Shown here: piece by piece, positions 10,228 to 16,772 of the stretch
How the letters are laid out: every line of letters begins with the position of its first letter
How positions within the stretch are numbered: position 1 is the first letter of the stretch
NCBI GenBank assembly: GCA_001579985.1
Contig: LRSR01011902.1
Location: 1-22,821 of the forward strand
Direction: 5' to 3'
Source of the DNA: Hypsibius dujardini
Taxonomy: Eukaryota; Tardigrada; Eutardigrada; Parachela; Hypsibiidae
Length of the DNA: 22,821 nucleotides
The notes under the pieces: generated by a model
Told to the model about the DNA's origin: nothing
Database searches by the model: none
What the model saw: only the letters and a program-made list of their open reading frames with translations
Made by a program: the position numbers and the translations under genes

Positions 10228-10253
10228 CCGACGCTATACGTCGGCGAAATAAA
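10228..10253 (+). terminator. Hairpin followed by AATAAA, possible internal 3'-end signal
   Basis: CCGACG (10228-10233) and CGTCGG (10239-10244) form a perfect 6-bp stem with loop CTATA. AATAAA follows at 10248-10253. The pair lies about 80 bases after the stop at 10150 and before an internal promoter, so it could end the transcript of the upstream ORFs. Use is inferred from position only. Confidence 0.35.
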
Positions 10254-10382
10254 CTGCAGAACGGAACGGAAATCACATGTTCGACACAAGCGCTTTTATA
10301 TGGCACGAGCCCGGAAGTACGCGGTGATGAGCTCACGCCGACAGCGTTTAAATGAACTCAAATGGACACACAACCAGACAGT

Positions 10383-10547
10383 CGCATACGAGACGGAAAT
10401 GAGGTCACCAACTGAAGTTTCACGTCTGCCACGGTCGCATATAGAAGGCGGCACACTACGGACAGAGAGGCGCATACGAGACAGAAATGAGGTCACCGAA
10501 TGAAGCTTCGCTTCTGTCACGGTCGTATATAAAAGGCGGCACACTGG
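10383..10547 (+). repeat. 88-bp tandem duplication upstream of accessory ORF
   Basis: Unit 1 is 10383-10470 and unit 2 starts at 10471; both begin CGCATACGAGAC and run through GAGGTCACC, CACGGTCG and GGCGGCACACT with scattered mismatches and no length change. Each carries an AGGTCA hexamer and a TATA-like run; only unit 2 has a strong TATA box, unit 1 reads CATATAGAAGG at the same place. Confidence 0.85.
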
Positions 10548-10562
10548 TGTTGGACCATCAGT
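10526..10562 (+). promoter_or_regulatory. Internal Pol II core promoter: TATA box plus initiator
   Basis: TATATAAAAGG starts at 10526. An initiator-like TCAGT lies at 10558-10562, putting the presumed start A at 10560, about 32-34 bases after the TATA box, close to the usual spacing. A second TCAGT follows near 10570. The promoter faces the ORF starting at 10652. Confidence 0.6.
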
Positions 10563-10651
10563 ATCACCATCAGTCGTCTATATTACAATTGTTACCACGC
10601 TACTCACAATCTTAAGTTTTTTTTTCTCGCTGACACCACGCGCCGTGAGAC

Positions 10652-11236
10652 ATGAGCGGCACTAGAAAACATACTGCGGAAGCGAGGAATCTCGCATCAC
10701 CAGTTCCGGTGGGGGACAACATTACCATGGTCCAGACCGGTCTTAGCCCAGCGGGATTGCCTTCACAACAGCACTGGGTAAGCGATCGGAATTTCAGTTT
10801 AAGTGATCCTACGGGGGATCGACACGACAACGTCATGGCGCCGGAGATTATCAACCCGCGACCGTTAGTAGCACCGGAGGGGAACATTGCCGCAGTGAAT
10901 TCTTCATGAAACTCCACGATCCTGTTCCCGGGAACGTTAATCTCGGAGGGAAAAGAGGCGAGATTCCGACGCAAAGTTCAGCGTCTTTTACCGCCCGGAT
11001 TCACTATGAGCGACGACGCATTTGACGTATTATACCAGGCAACGCGAACCGCGTTTAGTAATTTGGTGGGCCCGGTGGACAGCGCTACCTTTCAGATGAT
11101 TGTCGGGCCGCGGGCAATCGGACCGACAACCACACAAACCGACGTTCAGGAACCGCTCAATTTTACCGTTGGGGGGCCTTATCGGGTTCCGACGCGCCGC
11201 CCCCGCAAAAACCCGGCGCCTCGGAAAAAGTTGTAG
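10652..11236 (+). pseudogene. Accessory ORF between env region and 3' LTR, basic C-terminus, one in-frame stop
   Basis: An ATG at 10652 opens a frame that continues to a TAG at 11234-11236, about 194 codons, broken only by a TGA at 10907-10909. The N-terminal half is polar; the middle contains a more ordered segment (SDDAFDVLYQATRTAFSNLV); the end is strongly basic and Pro-rich (RVPTRRPRKNPAPRKKL), which could be a nuclear localisation or nucleic-acid-binding tail. It lies 90 bases after an apparent core promoter and ends just before the polypurine tract. Position and basic tail recall the accessory regulators of complex retroviruses such as the foamy virus transactivator, which also has an internal promoter. 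I see no sequence similarity, so this is only an analogy. Confidence 0.5.
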
Positions 11237-11266
11237 CAAACTACCACGCGCGGTCGGTGTTTCTCC

Positions 11267-11279
11267 GGTGGAGGGCAGT
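11267..11279 (+). other. Polypurine tract
   Basis: GGTGGAGGGCAGT lies directly before the TG that opens the 3' LTR, where the plus-strand primer of a retroelement must be. It is purine-rich but interrupted by a T and a C. Confidence 0.6.
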
Positions 11280-11556
11280 TGTTGGACACGCCCAACAAGT
11301 CCCCATATCCAATCATGATAGTTCTTTAACTCACGAGTATCATACTTAGTTTGTAACTCTGTCCACTCTATTAACCCTATTCTGATGTATGTGCCATTTA
11401 CCTTCATTTCTATAGTTAAAACTTTACTATATAATAATGTGTTTTATTATTTCTACAGTCAGTTCTACTTCCTCTTTCAGTTTATTTCTCTAACAGTCTT
11501 TACTATCAGTCTAATAAACTTGTTAACTATCCAACTTACGGTTGGTAGACCTAACA
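11280..11556 (+). repeat. 3' LTR, complete, 277 bp
   Basis: It starts TGTTGGAC and ends ACCTAACA, so it has the usual TG...CA ends inside a short imperfect inverted repeat. A TATA-like run (TATATAATAAT, 11428-11438) and AATAAA (11513-11518) are consistent with U3 and R. Its 3' part matches 1-143. The left border is set by the polypurine tract and the TG; it cannot be confirmed against the 5' LTR, whose start is outside the window. Confidence 0.8.
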
Positions 11557-11580
11557 TTCGTTATCGGTGACACGTTAGAG

Positions 11581-12079
11581 ACTGGATTACGCGCTTCACG
11601 AAAAACGAAATCCTTCCGGGTCAGCGTCCAGGAATTTCTCCCTCTTCTGGCCTACATCCTATCTGACCACTGTAAACAATAAAGACGACAAGGAGAAGAT
11701 GGTTCCCGGGTATCTGTTGAAACCGGAGAACAGTCCTGAGGTCTTTGAGGTCAACACGCTGCAAATTCACTGGATCAACTAAAATCGAAAACCGCTCTTG
11801 CGATTCGTTCGTCACAAAACAAGCAAGCTAGCCGATGCCGTTTTGAGCATCGGCCCGGCATGTGTGAACCAACTGAAAGAAGAGGGAGTCAAGTCAGTTC
11901 TGATGCCACTGGCGAGCGTGAGGGATCTGGGTTTAGAGAATGTTTTTATAGTTACTGACCACCTCTTGAGTAGTGACATGAACAATCTTGAGGCCTGTAT
12001 TGTGGTTCTGAAATTTTTTTTGGTTTTGCCCAACTACGCCTGGAGTGGAATTATTGCGAAAATCAAGAAGTGTTTTTGA
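11581..12079 (+). other. Unassigned protein-like open frames right of the LTR element
   Basis: One frame reads from about 11590 to a TAA at 11780-11782 (for example NKDDKEKMVPGYLLKPENSP) and another from 11798 to 12079 (LADAVLSIGPACVNQLKEEG). Both have the composition of real protein, not of random sequence, and the second seems to continue the first after a frame change. I do not recognise the family; a decayed host gene or a cargo gene of the neighbouring DNA element are both possible. The opposite strand looks like a shadow. Confidence 0.3.
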
Positions 12080-12311
12080 ACATGTTAATGACATCTTGGA
12101 GCGTCATGTTATCTCGTGGTTGAATAACAAAAACCAACTTGGTAGCGTGTTTCGCAATTGAAAATCCAATTAAACCCATAAAAATGATAACGTACAAAAA
12201 CGTGATGCACACCTTCGCGATACATGGGTGTTTTCGCTCGGGTTGGTTCAAACACGTTCCTCGCTTCTCAGTATCTATTTCGGGGTAATGAATTATCGTC
12301 GGGGATACGAT
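12063..12311 (-). CDS. Small membrane protein of the Polinton-like region
   Basis: An open frame of 82 codons without an early ATG. It is hydrophilic at first (DTEKRGTCLNQPERKH), then has one clear transmembrane helix (VCITFLYVIIFMGLIGFSIA) and a polar C-terminus. It lies at the 3' end of the minus-strand capsid gene cluster. Small single-span membrane proteins are common in such elements, but I cannot match this one. Lack of a start codon means it is either truncated or has an upstream exon. Confidence 0.4.
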   Translation of the reverse strand: MVSPTIIHYPEIDTEKRGTCLNQPERKHPCIAKVCITFLYVIIFMGLIGFSIAKHATKLVFVIQPRDNMTLQDVINMFKNTS

Positions 12312-12422
12312 TCACAATCAGGGAGTAGATTGTTGTACGAGTGAACTATTTCAGCGTGTGAGAATGCCTAACCGATCAAATTCAAATTTTTACGTTTTCC
12401 CCTATCCTCTTTAATACTTAAG

Positions 12423-12518
12423 ATGGCTGAGACTGCAATGAAGAAGCGCAAGATTGAAGACGTCGAAACGGAAATCCCTATGAACGACGAGTATAAACTC
12501 CCGGAACCATTGGCTTGA
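12423..12518 (+). CDS. Short + strand ORF with KKRK motif, probably a truncated N-terminus
   Basis: ATG at 12423 opens 31 codons ending with TGA at 12516-12518. The peptide begins MAETAMKKRKIEDVETEIP, with a lysine-arginine cluster like a nuclear localisation signal, then acidic and Pro-rich sequence. It points away from the minus-strand small membrane ORF, so the two could share a promoter near 12312-12422. The composition looks like a real protein start, but the frame ends after 31 residues and I see no continuation. Confidence 0.3.
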   Translation: MAETAMKKRKIEDVETEIPMNDEYKLPEPLA

Positions 12519-12524
12519 AACTGC

Positions 12525-12782
12525 TTAGTCTGTTTCACAATTATCAAAAGCTTTATTTCTATTAAAAGACAAGTCTTTTCCAAAAGAGTCAAAAATCGCC
12601 ACAATTTCTGGTCGATCTTGGTACGCTGCTAACCAGTGCATGCTAGGACCTGTTGACGTGATGACACATCCACCGGGCAAAGTTCCCAGTGTTGAAATCT
12701 TGTCAGGGGCAAAAATTTTACGAAAAGATGACTTGTTGACAGAGTTGCCCTCCAGAGCAGCTTTAATGCTGGAAGTGTTCAT
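12525..12782 (-). pseudogene. Adenain-like cysteine protease (Polinton maturation protease), C-terminally broken
   Basis: The protease of Polintons and adenoviruses cleaves capsid precursors. The ORF starts with ATG at 12782. FRKIFAPDKIS, then GGCVITSTGPSMHWLAAY and VAIFDSFGKDL match the family order: the catalytic His lies in the MHW motif, and FDSFG is the well-conserved segment after the acidic residue. The ORF is about 85 residues, far below the usual 180-220, and stops at 12525-12527 before the catalytic Cys, which I could not find in the following sequence. It lies downstream of the capsid gene on the same strand, as is common in Polintons. Confidence 0.7.
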
Positions 12783-12908
12783 GCTGTGAAGTCAGTGCTG
12801 AGCACACGGAACTGATAAATCTCGATGATCAAATCATATACGAGATAAGCCATCATCATGATCGTTGACTTTAAATGGTTGTGCGAACGTTAAAGAGATA
12901 CTGAGGTT

Positions 12909-13711
12909 TTATTGATGAATCAGTTTCAGAGTTTTACGACCGCATATGCCAAGTTTCATACCAAAAAGAGTGTATCCACCGGTGTAATCTTCCCGATCAA
13001 ACCAAAACTCGCCGTGAGGACCGTGAAGTTTATTTTCAAGTTCTTCGATGGTGCTAATCAAGTAATCCGGTGTCGGAATGTTCCGTCGGATGCTGAAACG
13101 AGAGTTTTTATTCACAATTTGAAACTGCTTAGTGAAATCGGGGTCAAATTTCTGCAAATGGAATTCAGATTAGGTCATAACAAATTGAATGGTGACTGGA
13201 ACACCAGTAATCAAATCTTTTTCTTGTTCGAAAAAATCAGAACATATCCGTCCTGATAACTGAACAAAATGGCGTCGTCCAAACAGTGTTCGACCAAACA
13301 GTGTTGTTCCTGTGCGTTTTCCGTCTACAAAAAAAAATTATGAGGGGTCAGGGTATCAACCACATGAAGTCAGCTGAGACCTTTGTGTTATAAGAGGTTC
13401 AAAAGGTTGAACAAATTTTGAAGGTATGCACGATAGGGTTAGAACGTAGACGCGTTGGAAATAACTTCATTAGCAATGGAGACGTGAACCTGTAGACCAA
13501 GTTCCAGTTCCAGTGCAACGTTCTTAAGGACAACCGTGCCGGTAGGGCTAAGTGGAATGTAGAAAACAATATCCCTTGTCGTAGTTCCGCCCGCCAAGGT
13601 AGCAGTTGGATGAAGACGGTCATGTTCCACTTTCCAGCGCTCGGTGAATGTGACGGGGACACTAAACATTTGGATGCGGTACATTGATTTCTTGTGAGGA
13701 ATGACTTGCAC
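12909..13711 (-). pseudogene. Major capsid protein of Polinton/adintovirus type, fragmented
   Basis: The double-jelly-roll capsid protein builds the virion shell. Three blocks are visible in transcription order. From 13711 the start resembles the capsid N-terminus (FSVPVTFTERW, then TTTRDIVFYIPLSP and VVLKNVALELEL), ending in a stop near 13439. From about 13370 a second block contains GRICSDFFEQEKDLITGVPV, close to the most conserved capsid stretch of these viruses, and is cut by a TAA after FVMT. The same frame continues from 13157 to 12912 (FHLQKFDPDF, then SFSIRR-like residues) and stops. Total remaining length is far below the usual 500-700 residues. The first block is joined in frame to an integrase remnant, which indicates a deletion. 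Confidence 0.65.
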
Positions 13712-14040
13712 AATTTTGTAGACCGGTTCCTGTTATTCGAATTCTTTTTCAAACACACCCTTGAGTTTTGAACTTCCTAAATGCTCACCGACCCGGTATC
13801 GTGGGGTGCCTTGACCTTGACTCAAGAGATCACTATAGAGCCGATTAAGCACATGTAGGGAACTGCCTTGTGACACGTTATTTGGTTCCATACCATGAGA
13901 GCGGTGGATTGACCAATTGAAAGAGTACACAAAATCTTGACATTTGTGAATGTATTCTGTAGACATTCTGTATCGAAACAGTCGCCATATACGAGATTTA
14001 AAAATCAGTGACACGCTTCCTTTCTGCGCTCAATCTCCAT
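13712..14040 (-). pseudogene. Retroviral-type integrase of Polinton, C-terminal remnant
   Basis: Polintons carry a DDE integrase. The segment IFKSRIWRLFRYRMSTEYIH followed by DFVYSFNWSIHRSHGMEP matches the part just after the catalytic Glu, and YRVGEHLGSSKLKGVFEKEF is the typical C-terminal module. A TAA at 13733-13735 interrupts it; the frame continues with VYKIVQVIPHKKSMYRI and runs directly into capsid-like sequence. The zinc-binding domain and the first two Asp are absent: upstream lies a different gene. A possible catalytic-Glu motif sits out of frame at about 14027-14037. Confidence 0.72.
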
Positions 14041-14041
14041 T

Positions 14042-14424
14042 TCATTCGATTACACTGTTTATTTCCAAGTCTGGTACGCTTTCGACATCCCAGGTTGTTT
14101 TTCGCTTTTCTGTCAGCTTCTTGGGAAGCTCGGGAATTGCTATCACCTTCTTGATAACGCGTTCATCTTCTTCCGTTTGACGTTTTGCAATATGCTTTGC
14201 AATTATTGGTGACTTGAATGGTTTTCTTTTCGATTTACGTGCCAAGGGTTCAACGGGTGGTGGGAGACTTAATTCAATTATTCAACATCATTGTTGATAG
14301 CAATTTCTTCCAGTCTACGCATTTGATCTTTAGTTGCCAGACCAAGCATTTGTCTCCGCTGCTTTGGCTTGAGATCCCCCAAGGCAAGGACGTACGGAGT
14401 AAGCTGGCGGGTCCGCTGAGACAT
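14042..14424 (-). pseudogene. Small basic protein of the capsid gene cluster, frameshifted
   Basis: An ATG at 14424 opens 48 codons (TPYVLALGDLKPKQRRQMLG, then MRRLEEIAINN) ending at 14278-14280. A second frame, open from about 14275 to 14042, gives a strongly basic then charged tail (LARKSKRKPFKSPIIAKHIA). The pattern of a short helical domain with a K-x-R-R-Q motif followed by a basic tail recalls a small protein found next to capsid genes in Polinton-like and adenovirus-like elements. This rests on memory and is tentative. It follows the ATPase on the same strand; the break is a simple frame change. Confidence 0.4.
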
Positions 14425-14470
14425 TTGCAGGAATTGTTGTTTTCTTGCTGACTTATAATTTAGGAATCTG

Positions 14471-14564
14471 GTTTGTTAAAACGTTGCTACGAGCTTTTAA
14501 ATAGTCAGGTGTATCAAGTTTGTTAAAACGTTGCTACGAGCTTTTAAATAGTCAGGTGTTTCAA
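14471..14564 (-). repeat. 47-bp tandem duplication with TATA-like core
   Basis: Units 14471-14517 and 14518-14564 differ by one base. Each contains TTTTAAATAG, an AT-rich core that is TATA-like on both strands. The pair lies in the gap between the ATPase 3' end and the start of the small basic protein on the minus strand, so it may be promoter DNA of the latter. Confidence 0.85.
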
Positions 14565-14613
14565 GTCTACAACTATTGGACAATATGGCTCAGCTGTTAC
14601 CTTTTTGCAAGCG

Positions 14614-15077
14614 TCAATCAAATGTGGAAGCCCTGTCTGCCTTGACAATGTAGGATGCGTTAAGATGAACATCCCTCATTTCTTTGCGTTGTTTGTAAAG
14701 GTTTGGCATAATCAGTATAACCGATAATCTACGATGATGTATGGCCTGTGTGAAAAGTTTATTGTTACGCTTATCGTCGGCAATATCTTGACCGAGGTCA
14801 TCCAGTATCATTAGTGCAGACTTGGCATCATCAGAAAAGTGTTCATTTTCTAAGACTCCCGAGATCCCTTTTCAAACTCGATTGACGGTACATCTTGTTG
14901 AAGCGCGGTGAACTTTTCTTGAAATTCCCCGTAACAGTAAATAATGCGATCCGGATTTTCATTCAGAATTTTATTATTTTCACGTACAAGGTTAAAAACA
15001 AACTGAGATTTTCCACTCATAGTCGGTCCACAAAAAATAGCCCCAAATAGAACACGAAACTTTATAAATGATTTCAA
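14614..15077 (-). pseudogene. A32-like (FtsK/HerA) genome-packaging ATPase, frameshifted
   Basis: This ATPase pumps DNA into the capsid in Polintons, adintoviruses and large DNA viruses. FGAIFCGPTMSGKSQFVFNL near 15045-14990 is the Walker A loop (GPTMSGKS). After a break near 14850-14860 the second frame gives Walker B (MILDDL), then FTQAIHHRRLSVILIMPNLY, which is the characteristic sensor region of the family with its conserved HH and Q/N positions. The reading frame changes in a purine run just before the TAG at about 14850. The combined length of about 150 codons is short for the family (usually 200-250), so the C-terminus is probably lost. It lies directly after the BIR-domain ORF. Confidence 0.78.
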
Positions 15078-15080
15078 TTT

Positions 15081-15386
15081 TTACTTTGAAGCAAACTCTG
15101 AAACAGCAAGAAACTCTGACCGGGTTTTAATATATTGATTGGCAAAAGGACAGGATGGACTATCAAATCTATGCTGTAGTCCTATCGATGGTCTGCCATT
15201 CGCCACAGTTTCTTCCGCTTCTTTCACGCTCTTGATCAGACCACAGTAAGCACACCGAACTTTGTTGTCGTTGGGATACTCAAAGTCATGAGGATGGAAT
15301 CTTTGGTACGCAAAGGCTAGCTTGTCGTAGGAACCGTAGGGCATGGTGCGGTAGCGGGTTTCCATAGTGGAGTAACGTTTGGACAT
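15081..15386 (-). CDS. BIR-domain (IAP-repeat-like) protein
   Basis: A BIR domain is a small zinc fold found in inhibitors of apoptosis. The ORF starts with ATG at 15386 and has 101 residues. The visible zinc ligands are C-x2-C (VRCAYCGL) and H-x6-C (LQHRFDSPSCPF), with an Arg/Phe-containing lead (KLAFAYQRFHPHDFEYP) like the usual R..SF..WP..... region. The C-to-H spacing is 23 residues, longer than the typical 16. It has no RING finger. It stops one codon before the ATPase sequence, which continues in the same frame. If it belongs to the DNA element, an anti-apoptotic host-interaction role is the obvious guess; it may also be cargo of another kind. No break is visible within it. Confidence 0.58.
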   Translation of the reverse strand: MSKRYSTMETRYRTMPYGSYDKLAFAYQRFHPHDFEYPNDNKVRCAYCGLIKSVKEAEETVANGRPSIGLQHRFDSPSCPFANQYIKTRSEFLAVSEFASK

Positions 15387-15431
15387 TAGGAGTGGTTTCA
15401 GATCAGCATCTAATCGACGAACGGCCCTACA

Positions 15432-15650
15432 TTAGAGGATGGCATCATTCTTGTCCACTTTACTTCCGTGATAAGGAATGTGAACGGAGGAGGAATGCAT
15501 GTACTTGACCCACTTTGGATATAGACTCAAAGCTTTCTCGGGTTGCATAACTTTCACGAGGAGTTCCTTACTCAATTTCCTCCATGGCTGATTGAAGAGT
15601 GCCAACTTACTTTCTCGTTGACTCTCTAACCCGAGATTACACTGTTCGGG
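15432..15650 (-). CDS. Unassigned ORF upstream of the BIR gene
   Basis: An open frame of 72 codons between a TAA at 15651-15653 and a TAA at 15432-15434, with no ATG before residue 30 or so. It reads like protein (KLALFNQPWRKLSKELLVKV, then YPKWVKYMHSSSVHIPYHG). I do not recognise it. It could be the end of a gene whose upstream part is lost, in the same transcription direction as the BIR and ATPase genes. Confidence 0.3.
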   Translation of the reverse strand, partial: PEQCNLGLESQRESKLALFNQPWRKLSKELLVKVMQPEKALSLYPKWVKYMHSSSVHIPYHGSKVDKNDAIL

Positions 15651-15710
15651 TTATTTGATTAATCATGCTGTCGGGTTATCTGACTCATCATAATGTCGGG
15701 TGAACAATTT
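15640..15710. repeat. Three short repeats of GTCGGGTTAT type
   Basis: CGGGTTATTTGATTAATCAT, CGGGTTATCTGACTCATCAT and a third partial copy CGGGTGAAC follow each other at about 25-bp spacing. They could be a decayed subterminal repeat or simply local duplication. Confidence 0.45.
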
Positions 15711-16122
15711 GCTATTGAAATGACTAGTACTTTTCTCAGCTCTTAAAAGAAAATTTCCATTCCACGACGCAGATTGGTTTGTTATTAATTCTGTGAGTCA
15801 CTTAAAAAAGTTAGCATTCTTTGCTCCTGTTCTTCGTAAGTCCATCGAAGTTACATTCAATCTTTAGCCCTGGATAAAACGCTACCGCAGCTACTTGCGT
15901 CTTCAAGCAAAGAAATCTCATGGCTCGAATTGGGGTGAGCCTGGTATGTATTAGCACGATCAAGTACGGAGCGCCCTTGAAAACATCATCTTATTCTTTG
16001 GTGTTCGAGCGACTCGCCTGACCTTCTTCACCAAGGGTTTCCAAAAGAAAAGCTAGGAGACACTTACTTTCCATACCAGTGGGGACATTTAACAGACCTT
16101 AAAACTTGGGAAAAAACCTTGA
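15711..16122. other. Stretch without recognised gene
   Basis: Short open stretches occur on both strands, but none is long or shows a motif. The sequence sits between the Polinton-like late genes and the TBP-like fragment. It may hold lost parts of either. Confidence 0.4.
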
Positions 16123-16422
16123 CAAACTGACACAACTGAAGAAGACGACATTGAACAAAGTCGTTGTCTTCGGGCTATGGCTAGACGAGTCACCAAAGTC
16201 GTTGCCACAGCCCGACTTAACGCCCACCTAAACTTGGAAAGGATTGAACGGTAGATCCCGATGGCGCAATATGTTCCTCATCGCTTTTCTGGACTTTTTA
16301 TTGGGAGTCTGGAAACGTTCAAAGCTCACTGTCAACTGTACCGGAACGGAAAAATCACGGTCAATGGAGCCCGATCGGAATACGCTGTTTATGCTTTGGT
16401 CCGGCTTTTTTCAGGCATTTAA
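16123..16422 (+). pseudogene. TATA-binding-protein-like repeat, one in-frame stop
   Basis: TBP binds TATA boxes and nucleates transcription; it is built of two similar repeats. The frame opens after a TGA at 16120-16122 with an acidic stretch (TTEEDDIEQS), then from the ATG at 16177 reads VTKVVATARLNAHLNLERIE, the position of the first TBP strand and helix. A TAG at 16252-16254 interrupts, then IPMAQYVPHRFSGLFI matches the well-known NAEYNPKRFAAVIM segment, and RNGKITVNGARSE matches SSGKMVCTGAKSE. The frame ends at 16420-16422 in AT-rich DNA after one repeat only. The match covers a whole half of the domain in order, with key residues (Y, P, RF, GK, GA[KR]SE) in place. It is divergent from ordinary animal TBP. 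It lies on the strand opposite the Polinton-like genes, so its membership in that element is unproven. Confidence 0.6.
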
Positions 16423-16772
16423 ACTGCATTCAACTTATTAATTTTCATTAATTATTAATCATTTATTATGTTTTAACATATTATATAACATTATTACAAC
16501 ATATTATTAACTATTATTAAAAATTAAGATTTACTTTAAACTAGTCTATGTCGTCGGCACATGCAATTTCGGTTCTTTTATGCGACTGGAAGACTTGTGC
16601 TTAGAGCTAAAAAAACGCAGAATTTCATCCAGAATTATTCCCCGGTATGCGTGTTAAGCTAAAAAAACTGTTCAACTGTTCTTTTTTACAGTGGAAAATG
16701 TAATTTTTTGGGCGGTAACAATGAATAAGATATTGAGAATGGTTACCATGAACTGCAAAAACTAATAAAACA
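16423..16772. other. AT-rich stretch without gene
   Basis: Starts with a strongly AT-rich run (16436-16530, many ATTAAT repeats). No coding frame or RNA gene is seen. It may hold the 3' ends of both the TBP-like fragment and the polymerase gene that converge on it. Confidence 0.5.

Larger units (their letters stand above)
1..11556 (+). mobile_element. Ty3/gypsy-type LTR retroelement with env-like and accessory ORFs, degenerate, 5' end outside window
   Basis: Two direct repeats (1-143 and 11280-11556) flank a primer-binding site, gag with a CCHC knuckle, protease relics, RT, RNase H, integrase (HHCC, DDE, GPY-like end), a membrane glycoprotein region, further ORFs and a polypurine tract. The order RT-RNase H-integrase and the RT sequence place it in the Ty3/gypsy group rather than Ty1/copia. 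The two LTR copies, where both are visible, differ by two substitutions and two indels of 8 and 9 bp, so the insertion is not recent. In-frame stops and frameshifts are spread through all parts, so this copy is dead. About 3 kb lies between the env-like TM segment and the 3' LTR, which is unusually long for the group. The 5' target duplication is outside the window; the bases after the 3' LTR begin TTCGT. Confidence 0.9.

Noticed and set aside
14585-14653. Short + strand ORF MAQLLPFCKRQ... after the 47-bp duplication
   Set aside because: Only 22 codons and its 3' part overlaps antisense to the ATPase C-terminal region; no support beyond an ATG.
16244-16441. Second + frame (FLIAFLDFLLGVW) overlapping the TBP-like fragment, apparently membrane-spanning
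   Set aside because: The overlapping frame explains the sequence much better by its ordered match to TBP.
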